DNA of 64,000 nucleotides from Episyrphus balteatus (taxonomy: Eukaryota > Arthropoda > Insecta > Diptera > Syrphidae): contig NC_079137.1 in NCBI RefSeq assembly GCF_945859705.1, positions 186,001 to 250,000 of the forward strand, read 5' to 3'. Each line of letters starts with the position of its first letter. Within the stretch, counting starts at the first letter, position 1. This document shows positions 26,601 to 37,362 of this stretch, in pieces. A program made the translations under genes and the position numbers. Below the pieces are notes generated by a model. That model was not told the DNA's origin. It was given only the letters and a program-made list of their open reading frames with translations, and did not search any database.

Positions 26601-29600
26601 ATACATTTGTTATGAAAACAGAATAAACCCGACAATGTACAGGAACTTGATTCTGAAAATATGCCAGAATATCCTAAAAATAAATGGATTCTTCAAAACC
26701 CAGAAAACCGTCAAAGACCTGGTCCGCCCACTAAAAGGGGCAAGAGGAATTCTAATCAATTCGAACCTGAGCCAATACAAGATGAACCACAGCAAGATGA
26801 TTTTGAAGGTGATGAAATCGAAGAAAATTTCGAGGAGATATCTGATAATGAATGGTAATTTATAATTGAACATTAAATGGCACACCTTGATATGCATCTA
26901 TTATTTTTTCTACTCACAACAGCAGCATAATCGAGGACACCAGCATTCCGCCAATAAATACTCAAATAAAAAAGAAAACAGTATCACTATTCCCGTCCGT
27001 GCCGGATTCAAATAAAACACCATCAATGGTCATTCCTTCGAATGAGAATAACAACACTATTCCCATTGATGAGATTTTGTTTAAACCGGGACGATTGACG
27101 CGACCAAAAAATATTGTAATAATTATGCGTGGACCACCAGGAAGTGGAAAATCACATGTAGCAAAATTAATTAAAGACAAAGAAATTGAAATGGGTGGTC
27201 AAACCCCTCGTTTGCTGAGTGTAGACGATTATTTCATGGTTGAGAATGATTATGAAGAAAAGTGTCCTAAAACTGGTCGAAAGGTGAGGTTGAACACAGT
27301 TATTTGGTTTATAAAAAAATATTATTTATTTATTCATTTTATTATTTTTTAAACATATGTATTAAATTGATTTTCAGATCCCCAAGAAGGAAATACTTTA
27401 TGAATATGAGAAACAAATGGAAACAACTTATATGCAGTATTTAATTAAATCTTTTAAAAAAACTGTTACTGACCATCTTTTTGACTTTATCATTGTTGAT
27501 TGTTGTAATCAATCGTTACGTACATTTAATGAATTTTATAATGCAGCTAGAGATGGTAATTTCTCGGTAAGTAAATGTTTATACTTTTTTAACTCTCCAC
27601 ACACCACCAACTTCAGGCATTGAAATTTATACTCTTGGACATATGTATATTAAGTGTCATTTTTGGACATATTTATTTATTTTGTTCTTGAAAGCTTTAT
27701 TGAGTTGTTCTCCTTTTTTGAGTTTGTTTTAACTGTATTGCTCAACAGCCATTTGTCATCGATTTGAAATGCAGTTTAGAGACTTGTCTGGAACAAAATA
27801 TTCACAATCGAAAAGAAGAAGATATCAAGGAAATAATTGATAACTATCAGGATTGTCCGGGGCATTATATTAAGCTTGATGTGTCTAATTTATTAGAAAA
27901 TGTTGTCGAAATGGAAGATGTTTCTGATCTGGTGAGTTAAAATTTTAAAAGTAAAAATACATAAACTATATAAATCATTATTTTTTAATTTGTTAAGTTA
28001 TTAATGAAAATATCGAAAATAAAAACAGCGTTTCTACAGCATTAGCAGTTTTTAAAATATTGTTTGAAGCAATGCTTCTCTTTCCAATGGATATTTTAAG
28101 AAATTCAGTTACAAATTTGCAAAAAAAATCCCAAATCAAACGATTTACCAAAATATACTTTTCACAGATAAACCTTTTGTATGAATAAATAGTTTTGTAT
28201 GCATTGTTATTGTGATAACTATTATATTGTTCATTAATTTTGTTTCAGGAGGATCATTTCGTGGCCGATTCAGAGATAATTGAACTTGATGATGACGAAG
28301 GAGAAGATGAAACAAGTGACAATAATGTAAGCTTAAATTCCTAATAACAATTAACCTGTTACTTTGTTTACAGCAAATGGTACGATTGAAGCAATCAGGT
28401 ATTGATAATTTTGAGCTAGTCTTGTAATTTTTGTTCTAGGAAGAGTACCTTATTTAGATAGGGTAGAAATATAAAAAAAAAAAACATTTATAAAATAGGA
28501 AATTCCTCTAATTAGAGTTCAGTTACTTTTTAACACGGTCAAAATATTTAAAAACATTTTTGTGGTTGGGAATCTTTGACATAAATATTCTATTTTGTAT
28601 CGATGGTTTTGGGTAAAAAAGGGCAATCTGCTCTATGGTGTTAAGCAAAAAGAGCCAATGTCTAATGTTAATACATTGCATATTGGCCCTTGGTCCAGAA
28701 AATGTCAAATATGACGATTTGGACTATAAGTCTAAATTAGTCATTTTACCGGACTTGTTTAAGGTGCTTTTTAGTTAACTTAGGGCCAATTTTTCAATAG
28801 TCAGATAAACCTCAGTTAGAGCTTATTCTTAGGAATAAATGTTTTTTTTTGTATTGACCTTTATTCTTCTGATAGTCTAACTGACGATTGAAAAATCAGG
28901 GCTTAGAGTAAAATAATTTCTAAGAGGCAATTGGGATTTGTTCGAACTTTTTGAATAAGACAAAGGATATTTCTGTCAACAATTCGTATCTATAAAAACG
29001 TTGTTAAATATTTTGTCTGCATCAAAAACTAACGGTTTTGTACTAAGGGAAATTTCTTATTTTTTCAGATATTTTTGATATTTCAATTATCCCTATCTCT
29101 ATAAGTAGTACTGCTTAGAAAAAAAAATGGATTAGACGGATTTGGTGAATAATTTAATGGACTTTATTTTTTGTAAAGAATATTATTTTGCGAGAACTTT
29201 CAGCCCCTTCCCCCCTCGTCAAGCTCACGGCTCTTGTTTCGGCTTTTTTTTGGTATGTTATATCTGAAGGTAACCCTTAACAATAAAAACAAAAACCCAG
29301 ACTACACGATGATTGAACTATTCCTATATCACATCACCATTTAGAAAAAAAAAACTATTTTTTTTTTATTTTTGTTGTGTTTGACTTTCGAGATTAAGAA
29401 TGTCATTTATTGATTTGGTTAACATCGTCCATAATTATGTTATTAATGACTGTACAAAATCCAAATAATGGATACTGCCAAAATTTCAATTTTGTTGATA
29501 CTTTGTAGAGATTCAAAATTTAATAAATAATGCCGAAAACCTAGATTCATCCCGATAAGAAACTTGAGCGGAGAGGCACTCGTTAGATACTTGAAACATG

Positions 29601-31941
29601 ATATGTACTTTTTTAAATTTATTTCCAACCCCATTAAAAAAAAACAACGACCATATTATGTATAAGTTATTCTGTGTGAGTAATCAGAAGAAATATAAGA
29701 TCAGCACAATGTTTTATTATGTTTTAATATTTTTAAAGTTTGGTTTTGTTTACTACCATTCGGTTCACTACCGGAATAATGTTCTATAAACCTATTAACC
29801 ATTTCAAGCATACTGGTGTTTTTTCTATAAGCAAATTAACCAAGCAATACAAATTTTATTTACAGATCTTTCTTTTAGCAGCCCACAATAATAGAACAAA
29901 ATAAAAAAATAAAAGCAGATTTAAGGCTTGAACAGAAAGCTATGCGGCAGGGGTACGGGTAATTGTGCGAAAAACAAATTCCTACAAAACAAAAACAATT
30001 CATACAATTGCAAGTACCGTTACCGCTTGCCTTTCGGTGTGGTCAATTCTGAAAGGGAATTAATTTTTGTTCTATTATTCGGGGTTGCTAGGTGTAAAAG
30101 AAATTTAAATTTGTATTGCTTAGAAAAATTGCGAATCCAAAAAACTAGAAGTAAACCTGTGGCAGTATTCTTCAAGTGGTAAAGGACGAGTTTAGGAATA
30201 TGTCGCGATTTGTTCTCGACTTGTTTTGGTAGTGAATTCTTGTAACGCTCTGCAACATAAGATACAACGGTTTTTGATTTGTTTTCGAGATATAGAGAAT
30301 AAAAAAAAATGAATTAAGATCTCAAAACAAAAATTAAGGGTACAACATTGGTGTGCAAAAGAATATCTCTACCAGTTTTCCTTAAAATATATGTATAACA
30401 CAATGAAATAAATTTTCATTCTTCTTGACACAAAAAAAGAAAAGAAAATCATACAAGAATCCCACTTTTTTTTTTACAAATTCCACTAAAAAAACTTAAA
30501 TGAAAATTTATTGTTTATCCAATACTATCTGAAAATTTCGTATTCGTACCTTTTATAATGTATTCTTAGTTTAGTTTAGTTGCATGGGTGTCAGACTTGA
30601 GAGGTAATAACACTTTGTATACACGAAATCGTTTCACCATTTTCATCACCGTATAATACAAAGGAGAAATATTATTTTTTTATGGAGTTTGTTTAAGTAT
30701 ATTAAGGTAACAGAATAGGCTAATGTGAAATTTTTTAATGATGTGAAATTTTTTAAATGGCGGATGATGATCAGGATGATCTCAAAATCCTGTGCTCCCA
30801 TTGGGCGACCAACTAACTCCTACAGTTTTTAACCGATCGAGCTGAAATTTTGTTTGAAGATTAACAATACTATAACGCAGTGAAGTACGTAATATTGATT
30901 TTTAAAGAAATGGCATTAGTTTGAAAAAATTCATTCATTCCAATAACAAAATTCGGTGAAAAAAAGACCTTAAAATCGTTAAATTAATATTTCAAAAAAA
31001 TCCTACGTACTTCACTGGAGAATAGGATTGTTAAGCTCCACACAGCCCAATCGGTTAAAAACTGTAGAAGTCGCCCGATGAGAGCACTGGATTTTGCGAT
31101 CATCCTGAACTACGCCGCCATTTACAAAATTTCACATCATTAAAAAATTCACATTAGCCTATTCTGTTACTTATTTATGTACTTAATCAAACTAAACAAA
31201 CACCAAAATAAAGTAATTTTTCTACTTAGTTTTATATGCTGATGAAAATGAAACTCGATTTCGTGCTTACAAAGTGTTATTATCCCTTAAGTTGTATGGC
31301 TTAAGGCAAGGATCACCTATCGATTAAATATTTGCAATAAAACTTACTATGATATTTGAAACAGTTATGTGCATTAGTGCTTACTGTCTGATTTTATCTT
31401 TTATAGAAATCTTCCTTAACTGAACTTAATAGGTAAATCTAACTAAATTAACTATATTTTTTTTATTTTTGACATACAAGGATGAAGGATTTCTGAAAAG
31501 CAAATGGGACACTGATCCGACTACCGAAAATTTAGGTGAGTTTACTATAAAACGAATTTCTGAAGTAGTTTATCAAATTGGATAACCATTTATAGCTCGT
31601 CTCGATGGTACCAGTAAACCGATTTCTAAGCGCGGAACGGCTACGCTTGAAGAGTATCTTCAGATAGATGGTTGGCAGGAGCCTCCGCCATCTGATTCAA
31701 ATGGAAAGAAGAGGGTAAGAAAAAGATTTCTGCTTTTATTTAGAAAACAAAAAATATTAATTGTATATCCAATAATTAGGTACGCTGGGCAGACATTGAA
31801 GAAAAACGCGCTCAAGACAAAATGCGAGCAATCGGATTTGTTGTTGGGCAAACAGACTGGAATCGGATGATGGATCCTACAAGTGGTAGTGGTGCACTTA
31901 CTAAGACGAAGTACATAGAAAGATTGAACAAACGTCGTTAG
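17658..31941 (+). CDS. ZAP3: YLP motif-containing protein 1 homologue (YLPM1/ZAP3), 11 exons
   Basis: YLPM1/ZAP3 is a nuclear RNA-associated, PP1-interacting protein with a C-terminal P-loop kinase-like domain. Exons: 17658-17984, 20957-24081, 26026-26503, 26622-26854, 26926-27283, 27378-27566, 27749-27931, 28249-28326, 31481-31535, 31596-31714 and 31780-31941; all phases agree, giving about 1768 residues. The N-terminus is Pro/Ala-rich, then tandem Q-W-Q segments (VQQHWQQWQAYEQQYAQWH). Residues about 245-360 are Gln/Asn-rich with RG motifs. A conserved block follows (FRMWEEQFENWKKEN, NHPDRTMYMKYEREFEKT). The Walker A motif GPPGSGKS is at about residues 1457-1464, preceded by IVIIMR; LSVDDYF and FIIVDCC belong to the same fold. 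The last exon gives VRWADIEEKRAQ and AIGFVVGQTDW, the most diagnostic YLPM1 signature. Reading through the exon 2 donor would add LVNY and stop at 24097, a possible short form. Identification is firm; low-complexity parts are less certain. Confidence 0.95.
18286..18467. mobile_element. MITE family A, copy 1 (182 bp), in ZAP3 intron 1
   Basis: The ends are inverted: 'agccctgttcc' on the left and 'ggaacggaggct' on the right, with 'actaccacct' also mirrored by 'ggaggtacc'. It is flanked by ATA at 18283-18285 and 18468-18470, a probable 3-bp target duplication. A better-preserved relative is at 39676-39826. There is no coding capacity. 3-bp duplications suggest a PIF/Harbinger-like mobiliser, which is inference. 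Confidence 0.75.
19303..20215. mobile_element. Compound CACTA-like MITE with duplicated arm, interrupted by another MITE
   Basis: The element begins at 'gaccgacacac' and ends at 'gtgtgccggtg', the same termini as the complete copy at 53837-54135. The left arm is present twice in tandem (offset 252 bp: 'gtgtcatgtaccagg' at 19324 and 19576), and the right arm starts near 19880. A second element (19951-20185) is inserted into the right arm. The 188-codon open frame at 19329-19895 is an accident of the duplicated arm, not a gene. No clear target duplication is seen around the outside. Confidence 0.85.
19951..20185. mobile_element. Nested palindromic MITE (235 bp) with TA target duplication
   Basis: Starts GGGTAGAGTTGCCTATTTTC and ends with its inverse (GGCAACTCTACCC). 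Almost the whole element folds on itself, including 'gtttccggccacctttcg' and its complement. TA is present on both sides (19949-19950 and 20186-20187), and removing the insert restores 'ggtacatgacac', exactly the sequence of the uninterrupted relative at about 54100. A TA duplication fits a Tc1/mariner-type mobiliser. Confidence 0.9.
21369..21700 (+). repeat. Gln/Asn-rich low-complexity coding repeat in ZAP3
   Basis: CAA/CAG and AAT/AAC codons dominate (QQNRQNNNQNNRQQQNQQ and onward), with a recurring 'QFNQQDRQQQN' unit (about 12 codons, four or so copies) and then a run of nine Asn encoded by AAT/AAC. The composition resembles prion-like, phase-separating segments of RNA-binding proteins. 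Confidence 0.85.
21866..22039 (+). repeat. Duplicated 37-codon unit in ZAP3
   Basis: NQQGWGNNNQGGNFGTPEN is encoded twice, starting at 21866 and 21977 (offset 111 bp). The copies differ mainly by synonymous changes, so the duplication is not very recent. Confidence 0.9.
23771..23914 (+). repeat. Three tandem 48-bp units in ZAP3 exon 2
   Basis: A 16-residue unit, (Q/P)MNNPQQQRGDNFDCG, is repeated three times with only two or three base changes between copies, so it is recent and potentially length-variable between individuals. Each unit carries one Cys in an otherwise Cys-poor region, followed by an RGG/GGG-rich stretch to 24060. Confidence 0.95.
24082..26025 (+). other. ZAP3 intron 2 (1.94 kb)
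   Basis: The donor is AG|GTTAGT and the acceptor GCATATAG|A. It is AT-rich and non-coding. The only structure I see is the short palindromic element at 25387-25505. Confidence 0.6.
25387..25505. mobile_element. Short palindromic MITE (about 119 bp) in ZAP3 intron 2
   Basis: 'tcggctaatgcgatagt' at about 25397 is mirrored by 'actatcgcattagccga' at about 25479-25495, and the outer ends (TGAGGT and its near-inverse CACCCCA) extend the pairing. No target duplication is evident and no second copy is in this window. Confidence 0.65.
28783..28902. mobile_element. MITE family B, copy 1 (120 bp), in ZAP3 intron 8
   Basis: The ends are 'gggccaatttttcaatagtc' and its near-inverse 'gacgattgaaaaatcagggc'. 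It is flanked by TTA on both sides (28780-28782 and 28903-28905), a 3-bp target duplication. A relative is at 48849-49000. Confidence 0.8.
29879..29958 (+). other. Candidate cassette (poison) exon of ZAP3 in intron 8
   Basis: After a pyrimidine-rich acceptor (tcttttag) the frame that continues exon 8 reads QPTIIEQNKKIKADLRLEQK and then AMRQGYG before a GG|GTAATT donor. The composition is protein-like and unlike the flanking intron. The exon is 80 nt long, so inclusion shifts the frame and gives a stop five codons into exon 9 (MKDF then TGA). It is not part of the main YLPM1 reading frame and may be chance. Confidence 0.3.
30598..31288. mobile_element. Diverged foldback element (about 0.69 kb) in ZAP3 intron 8
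   Basis: Two arms of about 300 bp face each other: 'taataacactttgta' (30605) pairs with 'acaaagtgttatta' (31270), 'gtaacagaataggctaatg' (30708) with its exact inverse ending near 31172, and 'gtacttcactgg' near 31010 with 'gcagtgaagtac' near 30877. The arms have many mismatches and small indels, so this is an older copy. No coding capacity; no clear target duplication. Confidence 0.8.
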
Positions 31942-32001
31942 ATAATGACATTTTTTTTGTGCTAAACTAATCATAACTGTATTTCATTTTATTATTATTT
32001 G

Positions 32002-32007
32002 AATAAA
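32002..32007 (+). terminator. Poly(A) signal of ZAP3
   Basis: AATAAA lies 61 nt after the ZAP3 stop and is followed at once by a second AATAAA-like word ('gtaataaatt'). Confidence 0.65.
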
Positions 32008-32279
32008 GTAATAAATTAAAAATTTGCTTCGTGAATAATAAACACAAGTGTGAGTTATTGGAATCAATATTACATCTTCGAAAATCTGGAGTTGTGCATG
32101 ACATATAAATCTATAATACATAACAGAAATTTGTTGTTTAAATGTCAAAATCATACAGTTTAATTTCAAAAAGAAACTTAAATATAAAACAAAAATTTCA
32201 ACAAGCTTGTTTTTAATGTTTTACACAATTTTTGGTGAATGAAATAAAAAATTCACAAAAAACTATGATTTTTTTTTTA

Positions 32280-32470
32280 TATCTCAAAAAAAACGTAACC
32301 TGTTGTAGTTTGATTTCAAAACATTAAAAGCATTTTTAAAAACCTTTTCTTTTTGTATTTGAAAGCTCCTGCTTCCAGTGTGGTCCTATTTGAATTTGGT
32401 CTCTTTCTGACTATGGCATCCATGAGAAAACCATAATATAAGTCTGTTTTTTTTTTTTTTTTAAATAAAA
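32280..32470. mobile_element. Relic related to the 61580-62065 foldback element
   Basis: The segment 'ttctttttgtatttgaaagc' and the following 'tccagtgtggtcctattt' match, with substitutions, the arm of the element at 61580-62065 ('attggaaagctgatgcctgc', 'agtgtggtcccatttt'), and the similarity continues through 'gagaaaaccataa'. Only one arm is recognisable, so boundaries are approximate. Confidence 0.6.
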
Positions 32471-35400
32471 ATGATTCTGGTTTTCATTAAGAGGTACAAG
32501 AATGTCGGAAAATTAAATTAAATTCTTCAAAGCCACATTGACTGTAGGTATAGTAAAATTAAAATTTGATCAAACCCACAGGTTAGTTAAAGTTACAAAA
32601 AATCAATGCATAATACCAATACAAAATATTTAGAACATAAAAAAATACCTTTGATCATGATTATAAATGGTGAAAATAAGTATCAATTAACTTTTGTTAG
32701 CAATAGTTCTAGTTCATGGTCTTCACGTGTGTTAGATCCTTACACAGTTTGAAAGTTAAAAAAAAACGTAATTTTAATCAGAGTTTTTGTTTGGAATAAA
32801 AAATCTTTTTCATAATATTTTGACCATGTCGATGAATATAAAGACTTTTATATAAGGAATGTAATGCGGCAACATATTGCAGCGCGATTCACTTGATAAT
32901 CGAATTATGATTGCAAAAACGATTGCTGAAATTATGGGCTGATTGTGCAGCATCCGTTAATTTGAGTAAATTTTAATTTATGAATGTCCACAGAATATAT
33001 ATATTTTTTTTTAATTTAAATTCAATGGGTATTGGGAGGAAGACAATGTTTCCGTTTTGATTTTCACGCGTAGGTATAAGTAAATCCAATTCATCGATGG
33101 AATACATTGTACTAAAAAAAAAACACAAAAGTTCATGAAGCTAAAAGCAACACCAATTGCTTTTTTGTGTGTTTTTAGTTGTTTTCATGTATTTATGAAA
33201 ACAAAATGAAAAAATACAAAACTTCTTTAAAAAAAGAACTACATTTCCATATCAAACTTTAATGATATCACCAACGTATTTACAATAACCGTTGCCCAAT
33301 TCTCTCTGTGAATCCAACCTTATCTTTGAAAAAATAAAATAAAACTAACGAAATCCATCTTTCTGGAAAATCTTATACAAATTGACATTAAAAAAATATT
33401 TTCGAATTTCTTCGGAATTCGTCACAAGTCTACAATTACGATGATGATGAGGGCCAATAACTTATATTTACCAAATTGATTGGCTCAAAATACAAAATTT
33501 ATTTGGTTGTATTTCTGTTGCAGCTTGAAGGGGTTTCCTGTTGAATTGAAGCCGTCATGCAATGGATTCAAACTAATACGAACTAGGTGTTGCTTCTAAA
33601 TAACATTATTATAAGATATGTAAGTATTTATAAATATGTTTTATTGAGTTTTTTTTTATCTCGAAAATAAATTTGCAAGACCTTTCATGATATTAGGTTC
33701 TTCTGTTATTATACAACATTAAGAGTATGACACCTTTCAGAGTATTTTTTGTGTTTTTACCTTGATCTGTTGTATGTTAATTTATTATTGTGTTTCAGTA
33801 CAACACTTATGTATCCATCCTATTTAAAACTCTTTGAAAGTAATTATGGGTTATATTTTCAAAAGAATAAGGGAATGAAAATATATGAACAAACATAAAT
33901 GCAAATGTTCACAGATAACATTTTAAACAGGTAGGTACAGGAATCATTTTTGTTGTCTTCAAAATGAAAGTTCATTCTATAACTTTCTTGTCTTTCTTGC
34001 TTCAATCTTTTTTCCCATTTTATGCAAACCAGTCTCTACGTAATACATAATGACAGAATCCAAACAGTTTATTATGAAAAAAGAACCTTGTCAACGGAGT
34101 AATTTCGGTAACAAACAAAACAAAACGGCGCAAAATTTTAAACGATTACGGATTTTTAACTTAGTAACTTACTAAATGACTTTAGCAATATACTACATCG
34201 ACTAAAATTTTGCGCTAAAGTTATTCTAGCCGAAAAAATAAAACAAAATTCAATAGATATGTATATGAAAAAAGTTTTGAAAAGATTTTTTAAGTACAAA
34301 AAACGCGGGGCTGTTGCCTATTGCCCAGAATTCAACCACAAAAGTATTTATAGATCTTTTCTAAATTTAAAAGAACGAACAACGTGCACCTGGATGTTAT
34401 TGTTTCCTTTGTGTTCAAAAGGATTTTCTGTTTAAAATCAACTTCTGAATTTGCTTTTAACATGACCCATCAATCATTTAATGTATTTATTAATTTTCTT
34501 AAAATATTAACAATAAACCCCTCCCTATTTTTAAACATTTCCAGCGACAATGACTGCTTTTTTAAGTAACACAAATGGATATCTCTACTCTCTAACACTC
34601 AAACCCACTCCAAAAGATTCATTTATTTATCCCTATACAAACACTTCCTTTATTTTCCTAAATTTAGGAATCACCATTGCAGGTTTACCTACCTATCTAA
34701 CTGACACAAAAAAAGAATACATACTTTTCTTCGAAGAACCTTACCTACTTGAAATGAATTTAAACCAAAGGAAAAAAGAAGAAAATTCGTTTCTAATAAA
34801 AACTTTTGGAACAATTGACGATATAAATTGAACTGCCAGAATTCTCATCAGTTCTAATTCAAATTAAGGTAATGGTCATCGGTAACCAATCGTATTCAAT
34901 TCAATCTGAAGGTGGCCCGAATAAGAGGTAGGTACTTTTTAAATTTCCAATTTAAATAAACTTAGGAACAGTTTTCTCATTCTCAATTCATGTGTCTTGG
35001 AAACTTTTAATTAAATTCAAATAAAAAATAAAAAAAAAATTGAGATAGGTAGGTTAGGTACTGTGTGAAAATTTAAATGAGAAGGGTCTCTTATGTATTT
35101 TTAGACAGACTAAAACTTAAAACTTCATACCCATTTTAAACTCACAATTAGAGTTAAAATATTTAGCTGGTGTCAATATTTAATTCTTTTAGTAGAATTT
35201 AATTATGAATGATATAAAGTAAGGTAAATACAAAGTATATAATTGTATAAAAACTATATTTTCATCCAATCCTAGCAGAGCTGAAGGTTTGTTTTTAATG
35301 TATTTAATGATAACATTGCAAATATTAAAAAAAAAAAACTAGTTGTATGAATTACATGCATAAAGTGCAATAAGTCTAGAATTTTGATTAAATTCAAACC

Positions 35401-37362
35401 TTTGTTAAAATGAAAAGGATCTTCAGTCGTTTTTAGGGAGTTTCCATTATGAGAATACTTTCATGCAATGCACAGTAACTTTTTTCATTATGAATTTACC
35501 CAATTAATAGTTCATATGCTGCCGCTCTCAGGGCACTGCCTCATAACTTTTGCTCTCGCAGTGCGTTGATGATTTGACTTTATTAAATTTCGTATTTTCT
35601 TTTTAACAGAGAAGTTTCTAGGTATGGGTTCTAGGCTTTTTGTTTAAAAAATTATACATTACAGTTACATGCGACTTATATGTGTATTTTATTAAAAGAG
35701 GTGTTGTTAGTAAGGTGTTGTTATAGTTGTTGTTCATTTGTATTCCAAACTTTTTGTAGCCATTTTTATAAATTTCCATCTCTACGCAAAATATATATTC
35801 ATAAATCAAAACGTTTTAGCAAATCCATTGACACGATACATGTCATATTTTGTTACATACGTGCACATATGTATGTACATACAAACATATGTTTAAGGCG
35901 TCCAGCATTTCGCTGCTTACATTTAAATTTTAACATTTCTGAAAGCATTTCCAATGCCAATGGGTTGTAAAAGCTATGAAACTTTTTGCCAAGTATAGAA
36001 TGAAAATGAAAAGGTATTTTAAAGTGCATTGTTCCTGTAATGTGTATTGTTCAACAGAAGTGTGTAAGACCTGACTGGCTTTCATCCAGAATCCTCACAT
36101 TAGCGTAGTTACATATGTACTGTACATATATAGATATGTTACGTATGGAGTATTGCATAGCTATTGCTGAATGGAGGACCAAAAGAGAATCTGAAGTACA
36201 CCTTTTGCATTCAAATGAAGCGTTGAGAAACTTTTATGTCAGTTGAAAATAATCGAGATGATTGCACATTGTAAATGACATGCATGCAGAATATATCGAG
36301 AAAAGTGCAAGAAAGTTGTAGGTAGTTTATATTTTTCATGGCATAGTCTTAACATTTTTTTTTTTTTAATTCTCTGTTGTTATTATTTTTTTTCCTTAAT
36401 AGTAATCATAAACATGCAAGAAGTAATAAAAATGACTTACCAATTAAGATTCGAAACCTGGATAAAAATAAAAAAAAGTTCAATGCTAGTCATTATAAAA
36501 GTAACATACAAAAAAAAAGGTATATAATTATATAATTAAATAAAAATGATAATGGTTCAAGTTTTTCGTCAATTCTTTGTTAATGACTGTGGTTATTTTG
36601 TTTAACTATTGGCTGTTGTTAATTTTAACTAAATTCTGTTAAAAACTGATGCTGTTTTATTAGTGAAAGTAAAGGTTTAAGTTTCTAAACGCTCGAGTTT
36701 ATTAATCTGTTAAAACAGTAAAGCAATTTAGTAAGAAATCTCTTTTAAAATCACCAGATTTTCACCCCACTTGGTTTAGAAACATGAAAAAACTGTTTCT
36801 GAATTAAACTTGAAATATCAATTTTTTTTATAGAGGTTTGGAAACAAGTTTTACAGATATGTACACGTACCTACATATATGTTTTCACAATGAACATTTC
36901 AAGGGTTACCATTCGTCCCCCTTTTAGGGGAATACCCCCATTAATATTTTCATAGCTGGATCAGGTTTGTAAAAAAATCATAGCTATTCAAATTTTAACA
37001 GCTGGATCAGGTTTGTAAAAAAATAATTTTTTCTAAAATGCATTTCTTTTCCATTACATATAAAAAAAAAAAATATTTATTGCAAATAAAAATAAAAAAG
37101 GCATCAGCAAAAAAATATTTATTGCAACTAAAAATATTTTGCATTGAAAAACAAAATGTTATTGCAAGTGAAAAATATTTACATTGAAAGTAAACTTTTT
37201 ATTGCAAATAAAAATATTTTAAATAAAAAAAAAAGTTTCTGCATTGAAAAAAAAAATTCAATTCAAATGTGCGCAGTAATTATTTTTTTTTTTAATGCTA
37301 GTCGAATTTCTTATAATTTTTACTATTCCCACTGCCACATATCACTGAAAAAATTACAACTA
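32470..37362. other. Gene-poor intergenic DNA
   Basis: I found no exon-like frame with supporting splice sites or recognisable protein. The longer open frames (for example 34384-34569 and 34550-34831) have no recognisable content. There is TG/TA-rich simple sequence at 35850-35890, a 25-bp direct repeat at 36954 and 37000, and degenerate AAAATATTT/TTGCA reiterations at 37065-37260. Confidence 0.4.
36954..37024. repeat. 25-bp direct repeat, two copies 46 bp apart
   Basis: 'agctggatcaggtttgtaaa' and the following five bases occur at 36954 and again at 37000, separated by 'catagctattcaaatttta'. A small local duplication without other context. Confidence 0.8.

Noticed and set aside
29928..30182. 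84-codon frame with several Cys in ZAP3 intron 8
   Set aside because: No homology, no splice support; overlaps the candidate poison exon in another frame.
34384..34831. Two adjacent open frames
   Set aside because: Composition resembles random AT-rich sequence, with no recognisable motif or splice context.
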